A DNA stretch of 64,000 bases from an uncultured Bacillota bacterium (lineage in GTDB: Bacteria > Bacillota > Clostridia > Lachnospirales > Lachnospiraceae): assembly GCA_949291945.1 (NCBI GenBank), contig CASEXH010000013.1:1-64000 (forward strand), given 5' to 3'. The translations under genes were made by a program, and so were the position numbers. A model generated the notes under the pieces. It saw nothing but the letters and a program-made list of their open reading frames with translations, did no database searches and was not told the DNA's origin. Shown in pieces: positions 43,043-52,425 of this stretch; positions within the stretch are counted from its first letter, which is position 1, and every line of letters begins with the position of its first letter.

Positions 43043-43328
43043 GGACAATCAATCCTTTCTTTTAGCCAGACCAGATCCTTTCAAGGTCCCCTCTGCCCGG
43101 ACTCCGGGCGCAAGCCCTAAAAGCTAAGAGATACTATATAAGGAAAGATTTCTACTGTCAACTTGTTTTTGAAGGATTGTGGGACAAATTTTTAATGTAA
43201 ATCTGTGATGAGTATTACTTATAAAAAATATTAGGTATATTAATTTTACTTATAATGAGAACTGTGTTAAACTGAGTTCATAAAGTGCTATACAAATGTC
43301 ATTGCCCCAGGGGCAGAAAGGAGCTTAC

Positions 43329-46300
43329 ATGAGCGAAGTAAGGCGTGTCTATGTTGAGAAAAAACCGGATTTTGCAGTCAAAGCAAAAGAGCTGAGACAT
43401 GAGATCAAAAGTTATCTGGGAATCGGAGACGTTACCGGAGTACGGGAACTGATCCGGTATGATGTGGAAAATATTTCTGATGAGGTATTTGAAAAAGCCT
43501 GTACCTGTGTGTTTTCTGAGCCTCCTGTAGATGATTTATATAAGGAAACCTTTGAAGCAGCAGAAGGATCCAGGATTTTTTCCGTGGAATATCTGCCGGG
43601 ACAGTTTGATCAGAGAGCAGACTCTGCAGTCCAGTGTATCCAGTTTTTGAAAGAGGACGAGGAGCCTATTATCCGTTCTGCAACCACTTATGTGATCGAA
43701 GGAAATGTTTCCGATGAAGAGCTGGAAGCCATCAAGAACCACTGCATCAACCCAGTGGATTCCAGAGAGGCAGACCCGGCGAAACCGGAGACTTTGGTGA
43801 CGAAATTTGAAGAGCCGGAGGATGTAAAGATTTTTGACGGCTTCAAAGGCATGGAAGAGGAGAAGCTGAAAGAGCTTTATGCTTCTCTGAACCTGGCTAT
43901 GACTTTTAAGGATTTTCTTCATATCCAGAATTACTTTAAGAACGAAGAAAAGAGAGATCCTTCTATGACAGAGATCCGGGTACTGGATACTTACTGGTCT
44001 GATCACTGCCGTCATACAACTTTCTCTACGGAATTGAAAACTGTAGAGTTTGGCGAAGGGGATTATAAAGACCCCATAGTAAAAACTTATGAGAAATATC
44101 TGTCAGACCGGCAGGTTATTTATAAAGACCGGAATGACAAATTTGTCTGCCTGATGGATCTGGCCCTTATGGCTATGAAGAAATTAAAAGCAGAGGGCAA
44201 GCTTCAGGATCAGGAAGAATCGGAAGAGATTAATGCCTGCTCTATTGTAGTTCCCGTAGATGTAGACGGAAAAGAAGAAGAGTGGCTGATCAACTTCAAA
44301 AATGAGACTCACAACCATCCTACAGAGATCGAGCCTTTCGGTGGTGCGGCTACCTGCCTCGGAGGCGCTATCCGTGATCCTCTGTCCGGACGTACCTATG
44401 TATACCAGGCTATGCGTGTCACCGGAGCAGCAGATCCCACCGTATCTGTGAAAGATACCATGAAGGGAAAACTTCCTCAGAAAAAACTGGTAAGAGGAGC
44501 TGCCCAGGGTTATTCTTCTTATGGAAATCAGATTGGTCTGGCTACCGGTTATGTAAAAGAAATCTATCATCCCAATTATGTGGCAAAACGTATGGAGATC
44601 GGCGCTGTTATGGGAGCTGCTCCAAGAAGAGCCGTTATCAGGGAGACCTCTGATCCGGGAGATATGATCATCCTTTTAGGCGGACGTACCGGTCGTGACG
44701 GCTGTGGCGGAGCAACAGGTTCATCCAAGGTACACACTGAGGAATCCATCGAGACCTGCGGCGCAGAGGTACAGAAAGGAAATGCTCCTACCGAAAGAAA
44801 GATCCAGAGACTGTTCCGGAGAGAGGAAGTCAGCAAGATCATTAAGAAGTGCAACGACTTCGGTGCCGGCGGTGTATCCGTAGCTATCGGCGAACTGGCA
44901 GCAGGTCTGAAGATCGATCTGGACAAGGTGCCGAAGAAGTACGCCGGCCTGGACGGCACAGAAATCGCCATTTCCGAGTCTCAGGAACGTATGGCCGTAG
45001 TGGTAGATCCCAAAGATGTAGATACCTTCCTTGGCTATGCCCAGGAGGAAAATCTGGAAGCTGTGCCTGTGGCTGTTGTAACTGAGAGCCCGAGACTGGT
45101 AATGAACTGGAGGGGCAAGACCATCGTGGATCTGTCCAGAGCTTTCCTGGATACTAACGGCGCTCATCAGGAAACAGACGTATACGTGGAAATCCCAAAT
45201 AAAGAAGGAAATGTTTTAGACAGAGCTTCTGATGTGGGAGATGTAAAGAAAAAATGGCTGGATACTCTTTCAGACCTGAATACCTGTTCCCAGAAGGGAC
45301 TGGTGGAAATGTTCGACGGTTCCATCGGAGCAGGAAGCGTATTCATGCCTTACGGCGGAAAATACCAGCTTACAGAGACCCAGACTATGGTAGCGAAGGT
45401 TCCTGTACAGAACGGAAACACCCAGACTGTTACCATGATGAGCTATGGGTTTGATCCTTATCTGTCCAGCTGGAGCCCATACCACGGAGCGGTTTACGCA
45501 GTAACAGAATCTGTGGCAAGGATCGTAGCTTCCGGCGGAGATTACAGCAAGATCCGCTTTACCTTCCAGGAATACTTCCGGAGAATGACAGAAGATCCGC
45601 ACCGCTGGAGCCAGCCTTTCGCTGCTCTTCTGGGAGCTTATGCAGCTCAGCTTGGCTTTGGACTGCCTTCCATCGGCGGCAAGGACTCTATGTCAGGAAC
45701 TTTTAATGATATCGACGTGCCTCCTACTCTGGTATCCTTTGCAGTAGATGTGGCAAAAGAAAAAGACATTATCACACCGGAACTGAAAAAGGCCGGAAGT
45801 AAGCTGGTATGGCTGAGAATGCCTAAGGCTGCTTATGATCTTCCGGATTTTGAAGCCTTAAAAGTACAGTATGGAAAATTCAGAGAAGATATCCAGGCCG
45901 GAAGGATCCTTTCTGCCTATGCCCTGGACCGTCACGGTATTGCCGCTGCTGTATCCAAGATGGCCTTCGGAAATCAGAAAGGCGTGAAGATCGAGCACAA
46001 CGTAGATGAGAGAGATCTCTTCTCTCCAGGATTTGGTGATATCATCTGTGAAGTGGCAGATGGAAAGGTAGGAGAACTGGCGATCACTTATACAGTAATC
46101 GGTGAAGTGACAGACAGCGCCTGCCTGGAATACAAGGATATGAAGATCACGATGGCAGAGGCTCTGGAAACCTGGAAAGCGCCTCTGGAAAAAGTCTTTA
46201 AGACTCGTTCCGGTTCTGAGACAGATGATGCCACTAAAAGTATGGATAAGGGCCTCTATGATACCAAAGACGTACACATCTGCTCCCACAAGATTGCTCA

Positions 46301-47096
46301 GCCCACCGTGTTTATTCCGGTATTTCCGGGAACCAACTGCGAATACGACAGCACAAAGGCATTTGAAAGAGCGGGAGCGAAGGTTATTACCAAGGTATTC
46401 AAGAATCTGGATGCGGAGCACATCCGTGATTCTGTGGAAGTCTTTGAAAAAGCCATTGACCAGGCGCAGATGATCATGTTCCCAGGCGGTTTCTCCGCCG
46501 GTGACGAGCCTGACGGATCTGCCAAGTTCTTTGCTACAGCCTTCCAGAACGCAAAGATCAAAGAGGCAGTTATGCGGCTGTTAAATGAGAGAGACGGACT
46601 GGCCCTTGGTATCTGCAACGGCTTCCAGGCTCTGATCAAACTGGGACTGGTTCCCTACGGCGAGATCACAGGACAGACCGAAGACTCTCCTACATTGACC
46701 TTTAACACCATTGGCCGTCATATTTCCAAGATGGTCTATACAAAGGTTGTTACAAACAAATCCCCATGGCTGTTAAAGGCAGAACTTGGAAAAGTATACA
46801 CCAATCCTGCTTCCCACGGAGAGGGACGTTTCGTAGCCAGTGATGAATGGCTGAAGAAACTTTTTGAGAACGGACAGGTAGCTACCCAGTACTGTGATCT
46901 GAACGGCAACATCACCATGGACGAAGAGTGGAATGTAAACGGTTCTTACTGTGCCATTGAAGGAATCACAAGCCCTGACGGACGTGTTCTGGGCAAGATG
47001 GCTCACTCTGAGAGACGTGGCGACGGCGTAGCCATTAATATCTACGGCGAACAGGATATGAAGATCTTTGAGTCCGGAGTGGAGTATTTCAAATAA
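43329..47096 (+). CDS. purL: Phosphoribosylformylglycinamidine synthase, single-chain form
   Basis: 1255 residues. Converts FGAR to FGAM with glutamine and ATP. This is the large form with an N-terminal PurS-like part, two synthetase halves (SDHCRHTTFS, NETHNHPTEIEPFGGAATCLGGAIRD in two pieces, and the second half's GGKDSMSGTFND) and a C-terminal glutaminase with Cys in ALGICNGFQALI and the SHGEGRF His-Glu region. All active residues are kept. A 13-base dyad TGCCCCAGGGGCA (43303-43315) directly precedes the SD and could hide it. A TATAAT box is at 43251-43256. No known riboswitch fits the 43043-43328 gap. Confidence 0.95.
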   Translation: MSEVRRVYVEKKPDFAVKAKELRHEIKSYLGIGDVTGVRELIRYDVENISDEVFEKACTCVFSEPPVDDLYKETFEAAEGSRIFSVEYLPGQFDQRADSAVQCIQFLKEDEEPIIRSATTYVIEGNVSDEELEAIKNHCINPVDSREADPAKPETLVTKFEEPEDVKIFDGFKGMEEEKLKELYASLNLAMTFKDFLHIQNYFKNEEKRDPSMTEIRVLDTYWSDHCRHTTFSTELKTVEFGEGDYKDPIVKTYEKYLSDRQVIYKDRNDKFVCLMDLALMAMKKLKAEGKLQDQEESEEINACSIVVPVDVDGKEEEWLINFKNETHNHPTEIEPFGGAATCLGGAIRDPLSGRTYVYQAMRVTGAADPTVSVKDTMKGKLPQKKLVRGAAQGYSSYGNQIGLATGYVKEIYHPNYVAKRMEIGAVMGAAPRRAVIRETSDPGDMIILLGGRTGRDGCGGATGSSKVHTEESIETCGAEVQKGNAPTERKIQRLFRREEVSKIIKKCNDFGAGGVSVAIGELAAGLKIDLDKVPKKYAGLDGTEIAISESQERMAVVVDPKDVDTFLGYAQEENLEAVPVAVVTESPRLVMNWRGKTIVDLSRAFLDTNGAHQETDVYVEIPNKEGNVLDRASDVGDVKKKWLDTLSDLNTCSQKGLVEMFDGSIGAGSVFMPYGGKYQLTETQTMVAKVPVQNGNTQTVTMMSYGFDPYLSSWSPYHGAVYAVTESVARIVASGGDYSKIRFTFQEYFRRMTEDPHRWSQPFAALLGAYAAQLGFGLPSIGGKDSMSGTFNDIDVPPTLVSFAVDVAKEKDIITPELKKAGSKLVWLRMPKAAYDLPDFEALKVQYGKFREDIQAGRILSAYALDRHGIAAAVSKMAFGNQKGVKIEHNVDERDLFSPGFGDIICEVADGKVGELAITYTVIGEVTDSACLEYKDMKITMAEALETWKAPLEKVFKTRSGSETDDATKSMDKGLYDTKDVHICSHKIAQPTVFIPVFPGTNCEYDSTKAFERAGAKVITKVFKNLDAEHIRDSVEVFEKAIDQAQMIMFPGGFSAGDEPDGSAKFFATAFQNAKIKEAVMRLLNERDGLALGICNGFQALIKLGLVPYGEITGQTEDSPTLTFNTIGRHISKMVYTKVVTNKSPWLLKAELGKVYTNPASHGEGRFVASDEWLKKLFENGQVATQYCDLNGNITMDEEWNVNGSYCAIEGITSPDGRVLGKMAHSERRGDGVAINIYGEQDMKIFESGVEYFK

Positions 47097-47120
47097 AAAA
47101 TCAGAAAGAATCATATAAAG

Positions 47121-47160
47121 AAAAAGCACAGGGCCCTTACAAGGGTTCACTGTGCTTTTT
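47121..47160. terminator. Bidirectional terminator after purL
   Basis: AAAAAGCACAG / CTGTGCTTTTT, an 11-bp stem around a loop that contains a second CCCTT/AAGGG hairpin. Confidence 0.88.
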
Positions 47161-47174
47161 CTATTGAAGGACGA

Positions 47175-47453
47175 TTACATATTAAAAATATCTCCATGAG
47201 TTCCGGTATCAACAAGGGTAAGAGTCAGAATATTTTTTTCAACCAGATAGACTAATAGCCAATCCGGCTTTATATGACATTCTCGGAATCCCTGAAACCT
47301 GCCGCTTAATCCGTGGTCACGATATTTTTTATCAAGAGTTTTTCCCTGACGCAGCAAATCTATAACTTCATCAAGAAGAGAAAGATCATAGCCACGTTTT
47401 TTCATTAGTTTATAACTTCTTTTGTAAGCAGTTGTAAACTTTACTTCGTACAT
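47175..47453 (-). CDS. YafQ/RelE-family toxin
   Basis: 92 residues. A ribosome-dependent mRNA interferase of the YafQ group: FTTAYKRSYKLMKKRGYD at the start, GLSGRFQGFRECHIKPDWLLVY in the core with the His and Arg residues of the active site, and VDTGTHGDIF at the end. The ATG abuts the antitoxin stop, as usual for co-translated pairs. Confidence 0.88.
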   Translation of the reverse strand: MYEVKFTTAYKRSYKLMKKRGYDLSLLDEVIDLLRQGKTLDKKYRDHGLSGRFQGFRECHIKPDWLLVYLVEKNILTLTLVDTGTHGDIFNM

Positions 47454-47726
47454 TTACTCCTCCAGGGCTTTTTTTAATTCTTCCATGCTTTGATAGCCTT
47501 TTACGCTTGGATCTCGAGAGATCCGCTTAGCTTCATCCATTGCTTCTAATGTCTGTTGACTGTAATTTGGTATTTCTACATTAAAAGGAAGACCGCCTCG
47601 GAGAACACATTGATGAAGGAAAATGTTTACAGCACTGGACATATCAAGTCCTAGATGGTCAAATAAGTCTATTGCTTTCTTTTTGACATCTGAATCAATG
47701 CGTATCTGTGTCGGAGTTGTCGCCAT
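47454..47726 (-). CDS. RelB/DinJ-family antitoxin
   Basis: 90 residues. An N-terminal ribbon-helix-helix (RIDSDVKKKAIDLFDHLGLDMSSAVNIFL in two parts) binds DNA, and a charged C-terminal tail wraps the toxin. It directly precedes the YafQ-type toxin. AGGTGG is the SD. The pair has its own strong promoter, expected to be autoregulated. Confidence 0.88.
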   Translation of the reverse strand: MATTPTQIRIDSDVKKKAIDLFDHLGLDMSSAVNIFLHQCVLRGGLPFNVEIPNYSQQTLEAMDEAKRISRDPSVKGYQSMEELKKALEE

Positions 47727-47747
47727 GATATCACCACCTTTTAAATG

Positions 47748-47776
47748 ATTATATGCGATTTGGTTTACAATGTCAA
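47748..47776 (-). promoter_or_regulatory. Consensus promoter of the toxin-antitoxin pair
   Basis: On the minus strand a perfect TTGACA (47776-47771) and a perfect TATAAT (47753-47748) are 17 bases apart, so only repression could keep this promoter low. Confidence 0.85.
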
Positions 47777-47798
47777 TTATTTGAGAAAGAATGAAAAA

Positions 47799-48722
47799 TT
47801 ATTTAGTAATTTCCCACGCTTCCATAATCTGCCGGCAGACATAGGGAACCAGGGGATTCTCATTGGATTTCCGGTAGATAAACCCCATGGTACTATCCAT
47901 ATCCTGAATAGGAACCCGGACCAGCTGTTGATTTTCACTGTCCCGCATATAGGTATCTGCAATAAAAATTTCCATGCCGGTATCAAAGTTACAGATAAAG
48001 GCGTTGGGAGAGCTGACATATTTGGATACCAGAGGGGAAAAACCGGCTTTGGAGCACATCTGAACCACAAGCTGCTCATACATAGGGGTATCTTTCGGTG
48101 ACACCATAAGAAAAGAATAAGGCTGCAGTTCCTGAACGGAAACAGAATCCCTGGAGGAAAGGGGATGTTCCGGGCGCATGTAAGTGTAATAGGTCCCGGC
48201 AGGAAGAGAATGGCAGACAAAAGCCTCCTGCTGGTAGGAAGGCAGTTCAAAACCACAGGTGATGACAATGTCAAGTTCCCCTTTCAGAAGCTGTCGGTTC
48301 AGATCCTGAAAAGGGAGACACTCTGTATGAAAATTTGTGAATTTCTTTTCCTTCTGGAGTAAATTTTTTGTATCTAAAAATATTCTTTCCAGATTGGAGG
48401 AATCCGGAAGCCCTACGGTTACAGGAAGAGAAGCTCCTGCCTGGATCGTATGGGCTTTTTCCAGAGCTTTCTGAGACAAGGCAAGAATATCGGAAAACTC
48501 TTCCATAAGATGCCGGCCTGCCGGGGTCAGCCGCAGATGCTGTTTGTCACGGATAAATAAGTAAAGGCCCAGAGTATCCTCCAGATATTTTATATTTTTG
48601 CTTACCATAGACTGAGAAAGATGGAGATACTGAGCTGCCTTTGTAATGCTTTCCCTCTGGGCGGCAGCCAGAAATATCTGTATCTGGGAGAGTTTGATAT
48701 CCAGCATATTAAAGTACTTCAT
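47799..48722 (-). CDS. LysR-family regulator, divergent from the URO-D-type gene
   Basis: 307 residues. The helix-turn-helix is in IQIFLAAAQRESITKAAQYLHLSQSMVSKNIKYLE (residues 12-46, read in pieces), and the rest is the effector-binding domain. AAAGGAG precedes the ATG at 48722; upstream in-frame codons lack an SD. It is divergent from the methyltransferase gene with a 164-base gap that holds two TTCC/GGAA dyads, so it probably controls that gene and itself. Confidence 0.85.
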   Translation of the reverse strand: MKYFNMLDIKLSQIQIFLAAAQRESITKAAQYLHLSQSMVSKNIKYLEDTLGLYLFIRDKQHLRLTPAGRHLMEEFSDILALSQKALEKAHTIQAGASLPVTVGLPDSSNLERIFLDTKNLLQKEKKFTNFHTECLPFQDLNRQLLKGELDIVITCGFELPSYQQEAFVCHSLPAGTYYTYMRPEHPLSSRDSVSVQELQPYSFLMVSPKDTPMYEQLVVQMCSKAGFSPLVSKYVSSPNAFICNFDTGMEIFIADTYMRDSENQQLVRVPIQDMDSTMGFIYRKSNENPLVPYVCRQIMEAWEITK

Positions 48723-48790
48723 GTGATCTTCTCCTTTGCTGCTTTTTAGTTTACCATTTTCAGAAAAACAGTACAAGATTTCACAGGTAA

Positions 48791-48818
48791 TTCCCTTTTG
48801 GAATCACTTCCGGCGGAA
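48791..48818. promoter_or_regulatory. Two adjacent dyads, candidate LysR operator
   Basis: TTCCCTTTTGGAA (48791-48803) and TTCCGGCGGAA (48808-48818) both have TTCC/GGAA arms and lie between the divergent LysR and URO-D genes, about 30 bases before a TATACT -10 box at 48849-48854. Confidence 0.5.
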
Positions 48819-48886
48819 CTATCATTATGCAGGAGAAAAAGAATCCGCTATACTGAAAGCAGAAGAAAGAACAGGAGGTTTGTTTT

Positions 48887-49948
48887 ATGAGCGGATTAAC
48901 ATTTGATAAGGAAAAAGAAATGGGTACAGAAGAATTTTATCCGGAGTTTCCCCTTCCCTACGGAACGGCTCCTGCCAAGATTCCGAAATTTCATACTCCC
49001 ATTACCCCAAGGGAAAATTTTGAACGGATCATGAGAAATGAAAAGCCTTTGTGGGTGCCAAATTATTATGTGGATTTTAATTTTATTCAGCCTCTGGTGA
49101 TGAAAGACGCAGCTGCCAGATGGACCGGAGGAAAGGACTGGTTTGGTATTGAATGGCAGTATGAGCCTCTGACCAATGCCAGTATGGTAAAGCCCGGGAC
49201 CAGAAGGCTCAGTGATATCACCAAATGGGAAGAAGAACTGGAATTTCCGGATCTGGCAAAAGTAGACTGGGAAAAGGACTTTAAGGAAAATTATGAAGGA
49301 AAGCTGGATAAAGACCGGCCTACCATGTTTGTAATTGTAAACGGCCTATTTGAGAGAACTGCGGACCTTACCAGTTTTGAAGATGCTTTCTGCTATCTTA
49401 TTGAAGAGCCGGAGGCTCTGGAAGCTTTTTACACACGTCTTACAGACTGGCTGATCCAGCTGATCACGATTGTACACCAGGTCTATGGGGTGGATGTGAT
49501 CACACTTCATGATGATATGGGAACCCAGAGAAGCCCATTTTTCTCTACCCAGATGTTCAGAGAAATCATGTGTCCTCACTATCAAAGGATCACGAATGCA
49601 GCTCATGAACTGGGCATGTATGTAAATTTCCATTCCTGCGGCTGTATTGAAGCCCACCTGGAGGCCATTATTGAGGCGGGATTTGACTGTTGGGAAGGCC
49701 AGGACAACAGCAACGACAAAAAAAGAACAATGGAACTGTGCGGAGACCGGCTGGTGCAGTCCAGCAATTTTGTGCCGGAACCGGATATGCCCATAGAGGA
49801 AGCCAGAAAAGTTTTAAAGGATTGGGTAGAGACACTGGGAAAGAAAGGCCGGTTTATGATCTGGCTGAATACCACCCAGGAACCCTATCTGACGGAAGGA
49901 AGCAGGACTATTTATGAGACATCCAGAAAATTATATGAAAATGAATAA
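48887..49948 (+). CDS. URO-D-family (MtaA/MtbA-like) methyltransferase
   Basis: 353 residues. A TIM-barrel protein of the uroporphyrinogen decarboxylase superfamily. Most members in anaerobes move methyl groups between corrinoid proteins and thiols or act in demethylation. The putative zinc site is NFHSCGCIEAHL near residues 245-256, with HDDMGTQRSPFFS before it. Classical HemE heme residues are not evident and no heme genes are nearby. The methyl donor cannot be named. It is a single-gene unit with LysR divergent and a strong terminator. Confidence 0.8.
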   Translation: MSGLTFDKEKEMGTEEFYPEFPLPYGTAPAKIPKFHTPITPRENFERIMRNEKPLWVPNYYVDFNFIQPLVMKDAAARWTGGKDWFGIEWQYEPLTNASMVKPGTRRLSDITKWEEELEFPDLAKVDWEKDFKENYEGKLDKDRPTMFVIVNGLFERTADLTSFEDAFCYLIEEPEALEAFYTRLTDWLIQLITIVHQVYGVDVITLHDDMGTQRSPFFSTQMFREIMCPHYQRITNAAHELGMYVNFHSCGCIEAHLEAIIEAGFDCWEGQDNSNDKKRTMELCGDRLVQSSNFVPEPDMPIEEARKVLKDWVETLGKKGRFMIWLNTTQEPYLTEGSRTIYETSRKLYENE

Positions 49949-49975
49949 CAAAAATTTTCCCGGATAATAAGTGAG

Positions 49976-50018
49976 AAAGACTGCCGCTGATCCTTGTGAA
50001 AAAGCGGCAGTCTTTTTT
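49976..50018. terminator. Bidirectional terminator
   Basis: AAAGACTGCCGCT / AGCGGCAGTCTTT with a 14-base loop and a TTTTTT tail. It overlaps the stop codon of the convergent OLD-like gene by two bases. Confidence 0.85.
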
Positions 50019-51873
50019 ACGTCCGTTTTCTGTTCTCAAAAAATGGTATTTTTTCAATAGCTCCCAGTATATCCTGGAAATCTTCCCTGGGAGCCAGATC
50101 CATATACTTTCTTAACAGGCTGGTTTCCTGTTTCTTATAAGGGCCGTAGAAGATATTATAAAGGTCATGACCACGGACGTAGGTTTTGATCTCTTCCATG
50201 TGGTTCTGTATTTCGTCCTCAGTGGTCAGATCTTTTCCCAACACCTGAAGGAGATGACGGCCTCCCCGGGTCCGGTGGAGATATTCTTTCCATTTTTCCA
50301 GAAGGATCTTATAGAAATCTTCCGGGCTTTTGAGGATTCCCAGTTTTGCCATGACCTCCGGATTCAGGAAGTAATTTTCAAAAGAGTAGTATTTCAGTAC
50401 CAGTACATTTTTGGCCGTTACTCTCGGGAGACGGTCCACATCTTCCAGGTTCCGTTCTTCGTAGTATTTACACAGGGAGCGGACCAGCTCTTCATGGTCT
50501 TTCCCGTCTCCGTCCCGGATCATGAGAAACTGATCCTTCAGGTACACCTGGTTCATGTATTTGAGATTTGCATAGGTCTTAATATTGGTGCAGCTGTTGG
50601 TAGTGATAATGGACACCCGGGACAGACTGCCGTCTTCGTTGTAGATCTCGGAATAATACTTTTCCAGGAGAAGGGGAAGACGGCTTTTATCCTGTTTTCC
50701 CTCGACGATAAATACGAAATCCACACCCAGAAGATCTCCTGCAGAGTAGCCCAGATCTTCCAGCACCCGGGAGAGATTCGTCTTTTTCCGGACGGAGGGA
50801 AGTCCCTTTTCATCCAGAAGGATCTGACGGATCTGCCGGCTGTTAAAGGGAGACAGCAGATTGGGAGAGTGGGTGGAAAAGATTACCTGGCATTTTTTGG
50901 AAAGCCGGTACAGGATCTCGCTGGAGGTTTTCTGAAGCTGGGGATGGAGAAAGATTTCCGGATCCTCCATAAGGAGAATGGAGGGGAGCCGGCCGTCGTC
51001 TTCCATATAGGCTTCCAGAAGAGACAAAAGGTAAATGCTCCGCATTCCCTCTCCCAACTGAGCTACAGGGGAAGGCTCTTCCTGATTTTTCTGGCGGATA
51101 TATCCCTGTACCTGGAAAAGCTCTCCGGTGTGGGTGGTAAGATCATAGGTGATTTCTCCGTGATAACCGCTGTTTTTTCCGAAATACTGATTTACTTTGT
51201 CAGAGAAATCTTTCAGATTCATATGATACAGCTTATATTCCAGGAGCTTTTCTGTCTCAAAAGCATTCAGCTCTTCCGGTGTCTTCCGGTTCAGAAGGCC
51301 GATACAGGAAAAACAGTGGGTACACTTTTTCATAGGGCTGAAAAGGCAGCAGTCCATCCGCATCTGGTTCAGCAGATCGTCCTCTGTAAAAGACAGGAGA
51401 TTGCCCTGGACTTTTTCCAGATTCCTTTCGCTGTCCAGAAAATAGACAGAGGGAAGAATCTGGGGAATGTACCGGTTATTTTTATGAAAGCCATCATGAT
51501 ACCGGATGCTGCCGTTCTGGTTGGCAATATAGGTAAAAGTCAGCTGGTCATTCTGAAAAGAGGGAAGTTTCTGGCAGAAATCCCGGTACCAGGAATCCCA
51601 TCGTTTATAGGGGCTGACCTTTTTGGAATGAAATAATAATTCCAGATCACCGGAGGACATGGAGAGGGAAAGAGAAATTTCGATATTCTGCTTTCTGATG
51701 TTAAAATCGAAGGGGGAAGGGTGATATTCTCCCATAGCAGCGGCAATGGCCTGGAGAATGGAAGATTTTCCCACGCTGTTTTTGCCTACCAGGATCAGAG
51801 CGGATCCGATATCCCGGAGGATCATATTTTCTATAGATTTAAAATTTTGTATCTGAAGAAAAGATATTTCCAT
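50017..51873 (-). CDS. OLD-like ATPase-Toprim nuclease with an internal Cys cluster
   Basis: 618 residues. The N-terminal ABC-type ATPase has Walker A GKNSVGKS (30-37), signature LGEGMRSI (273-280) and Walker B ILLMEDPE (299-306). The C-terminal Toprim domain has E391 in VEGKQD and D454/D456 in IRDGDGKD. This is the architecture of overcoming-lysogenization-defect (OLD) nucleases, several of which act in phage defence (for example GajA). Odd: the helical insertion carries C175, C176, C184, C187 and C190 (MDCCLFSPMKKCTHCFSC), which could bind zinc or an Fe-S cluster. No UvrD-type partner lies next to it, so it is probably a stand-alone class 1 OLD protein. Confidence 0.85.
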   Translation of the reverse strand: MEISFLQIQNFKSIENMILRDIGSALILVGKNSVGKSSILQAIAAAMGEYHPSPFDFNIRKQNIEISLSLSMSSGDLELLFHSKKVSPYKRWDSWYRDFCQKLPSFQNDQLTFTYIANQNGSIRYHDGFHKNNRYIPQILPSVYFLDSERNLEKVQGNLLSFTEDDLLNQMRMDCCLFSPMKKCTHCFSCIGLLNRKTPEELNAFETEKLLEYKLYHMNLKDFSDKVNQYFGKNSGYHGEITYDLTTHTGELFQVQGYIRQKNQEEPSPVAQLGEGMRSIYLLSLLEAYMEDDGRLPSILLMEDPEIFLHPQLQKTSSEILYRLSKKCQVIFSTHSPNLLSPFNSRQIRQILLDEKGLPSVRKKTNLSRVLEDLGYSAGDLLGVDFVFIVEGKQDKSRLPLLLEKYYSEIYNEDGSLSRVSIITTNSCTNIKTYANLKYMNQVYLKDQFLMIRDGDGKDHEELVRSLCKYYEERNLEDVDRLPRVTAKNVLVLKYYSFENYFLNPEVMAKLGILKSPEDFYKILLEKWKEYLHRTRGGRHLLQVLGKDLTTEDEIQNHMEEIKTYVRGHDLYNIFYGPYKKQETSLLRKYMDLAPREDFQDILGAIEKIPFFENRKRT

Positions 51874-52039
51874 AAAGTGCCTCCTTTTTGCTGGATCTGT
51901 TACTCTAAGTGCAGGAAAGGCCAGAGGCCTCTGATATCTGGATTTTGAATTTTATGGTTATTTTCATCATAGCATAGGAAGGAGAAAAATGGTACAGAAA
52001 AAGACGGGAGATTTCCTTTCATATGAGATAAAAAAGAAA

Positions 52040-52107
52040 GAAAATGTAAAAAGTATTTGACATAATACTATAGGAGAATTATACTGAAAATGTAAAAAAG
52101 ATTTGAC
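52040..52107 (+). promoter_or_regulatory. Promoter flanked by a 22-bp direct repeat
   Basis: GAAAATGTAAAAAGTATTTG at 52040-52059 is repeated as GAAAATGTAAAAAAGATTTG at 52086-52105, both continuing AC, 46 bases apart. The first copy supplies the -35 (TTGACA, 52057-52062) of a promoter whose -10 is TATACT (52080-52085, 17-base spacer). The second lies just after the start point. This is the pattern of an autorepressor site, and the XRE protein encoded here is the likely binder. Confidence 0.65.
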
Positions 52108-52127
52108 GTTTTCAGAGGAGGATTCTT

Positions 52128-52424
52128 ATGGCGAAGTATGTGGGGATATTAATTTTTTGTGCTGCTATACTACTGATTTTTATAGCATTGGATATTGGCA
52201 TGCTCATATCTATAGTACGTTCGGGAGATGAACGCAGACAGATTATTGTCTGGAAAGCCAGTGCTTTTACCCTTATGGGAGTGACGGGAGCTTTGATCAT
52301 TGAGATCATCGAAAACCTGGCAACGGGACAGGAGATGACTATGAATCCTTTCGTTCATCTGACAGCTACGGCCATGGTTTATTTCGGGGCGCTGTTATTT
52401 TTTAAGAAAAGGCATGGTGGCTGA
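52128..52424 (+). CDS. Small membrane protein paired with an XRE regulator
   Basis: 98 residues with three membrane segments: YVGILIFCAAILLIFIALDI (4-23 or so), SAFTLMGVTGALIIEII (43-60) and LTATAMVYFGALLFF (77-92). Followed immediately by a small XRE gene, a pairing often seen in Firmicutes. The function is unknown; it may sense a membrane signal and control the regulator. AGAGGAGG is its SD. Confidence 0.72.
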   Translation: MAKYVGILIFCAAILLIFIALDIGMLISIVRSGDERRQIIVWKASAFTLMGVTGALIIEIIENLATGQEMTMNPFVHLTATAMVYFGALLFFKKRHGG

Positions 52425-52425
52425 T

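Noticed and set aside
43049..43328. Riboswitch before purL
   Set aside because: No purine, PRPP/ppGpp or ZTP core could be drawn; only a promoter-like TATAAT and a short dyad are seen.
50167..51636. 489-codon open frame antisense to the OLD-like gene
   Set aside because: The sense frame has intact Walker and Toprim motifs; the antisense product has none and no start signal.
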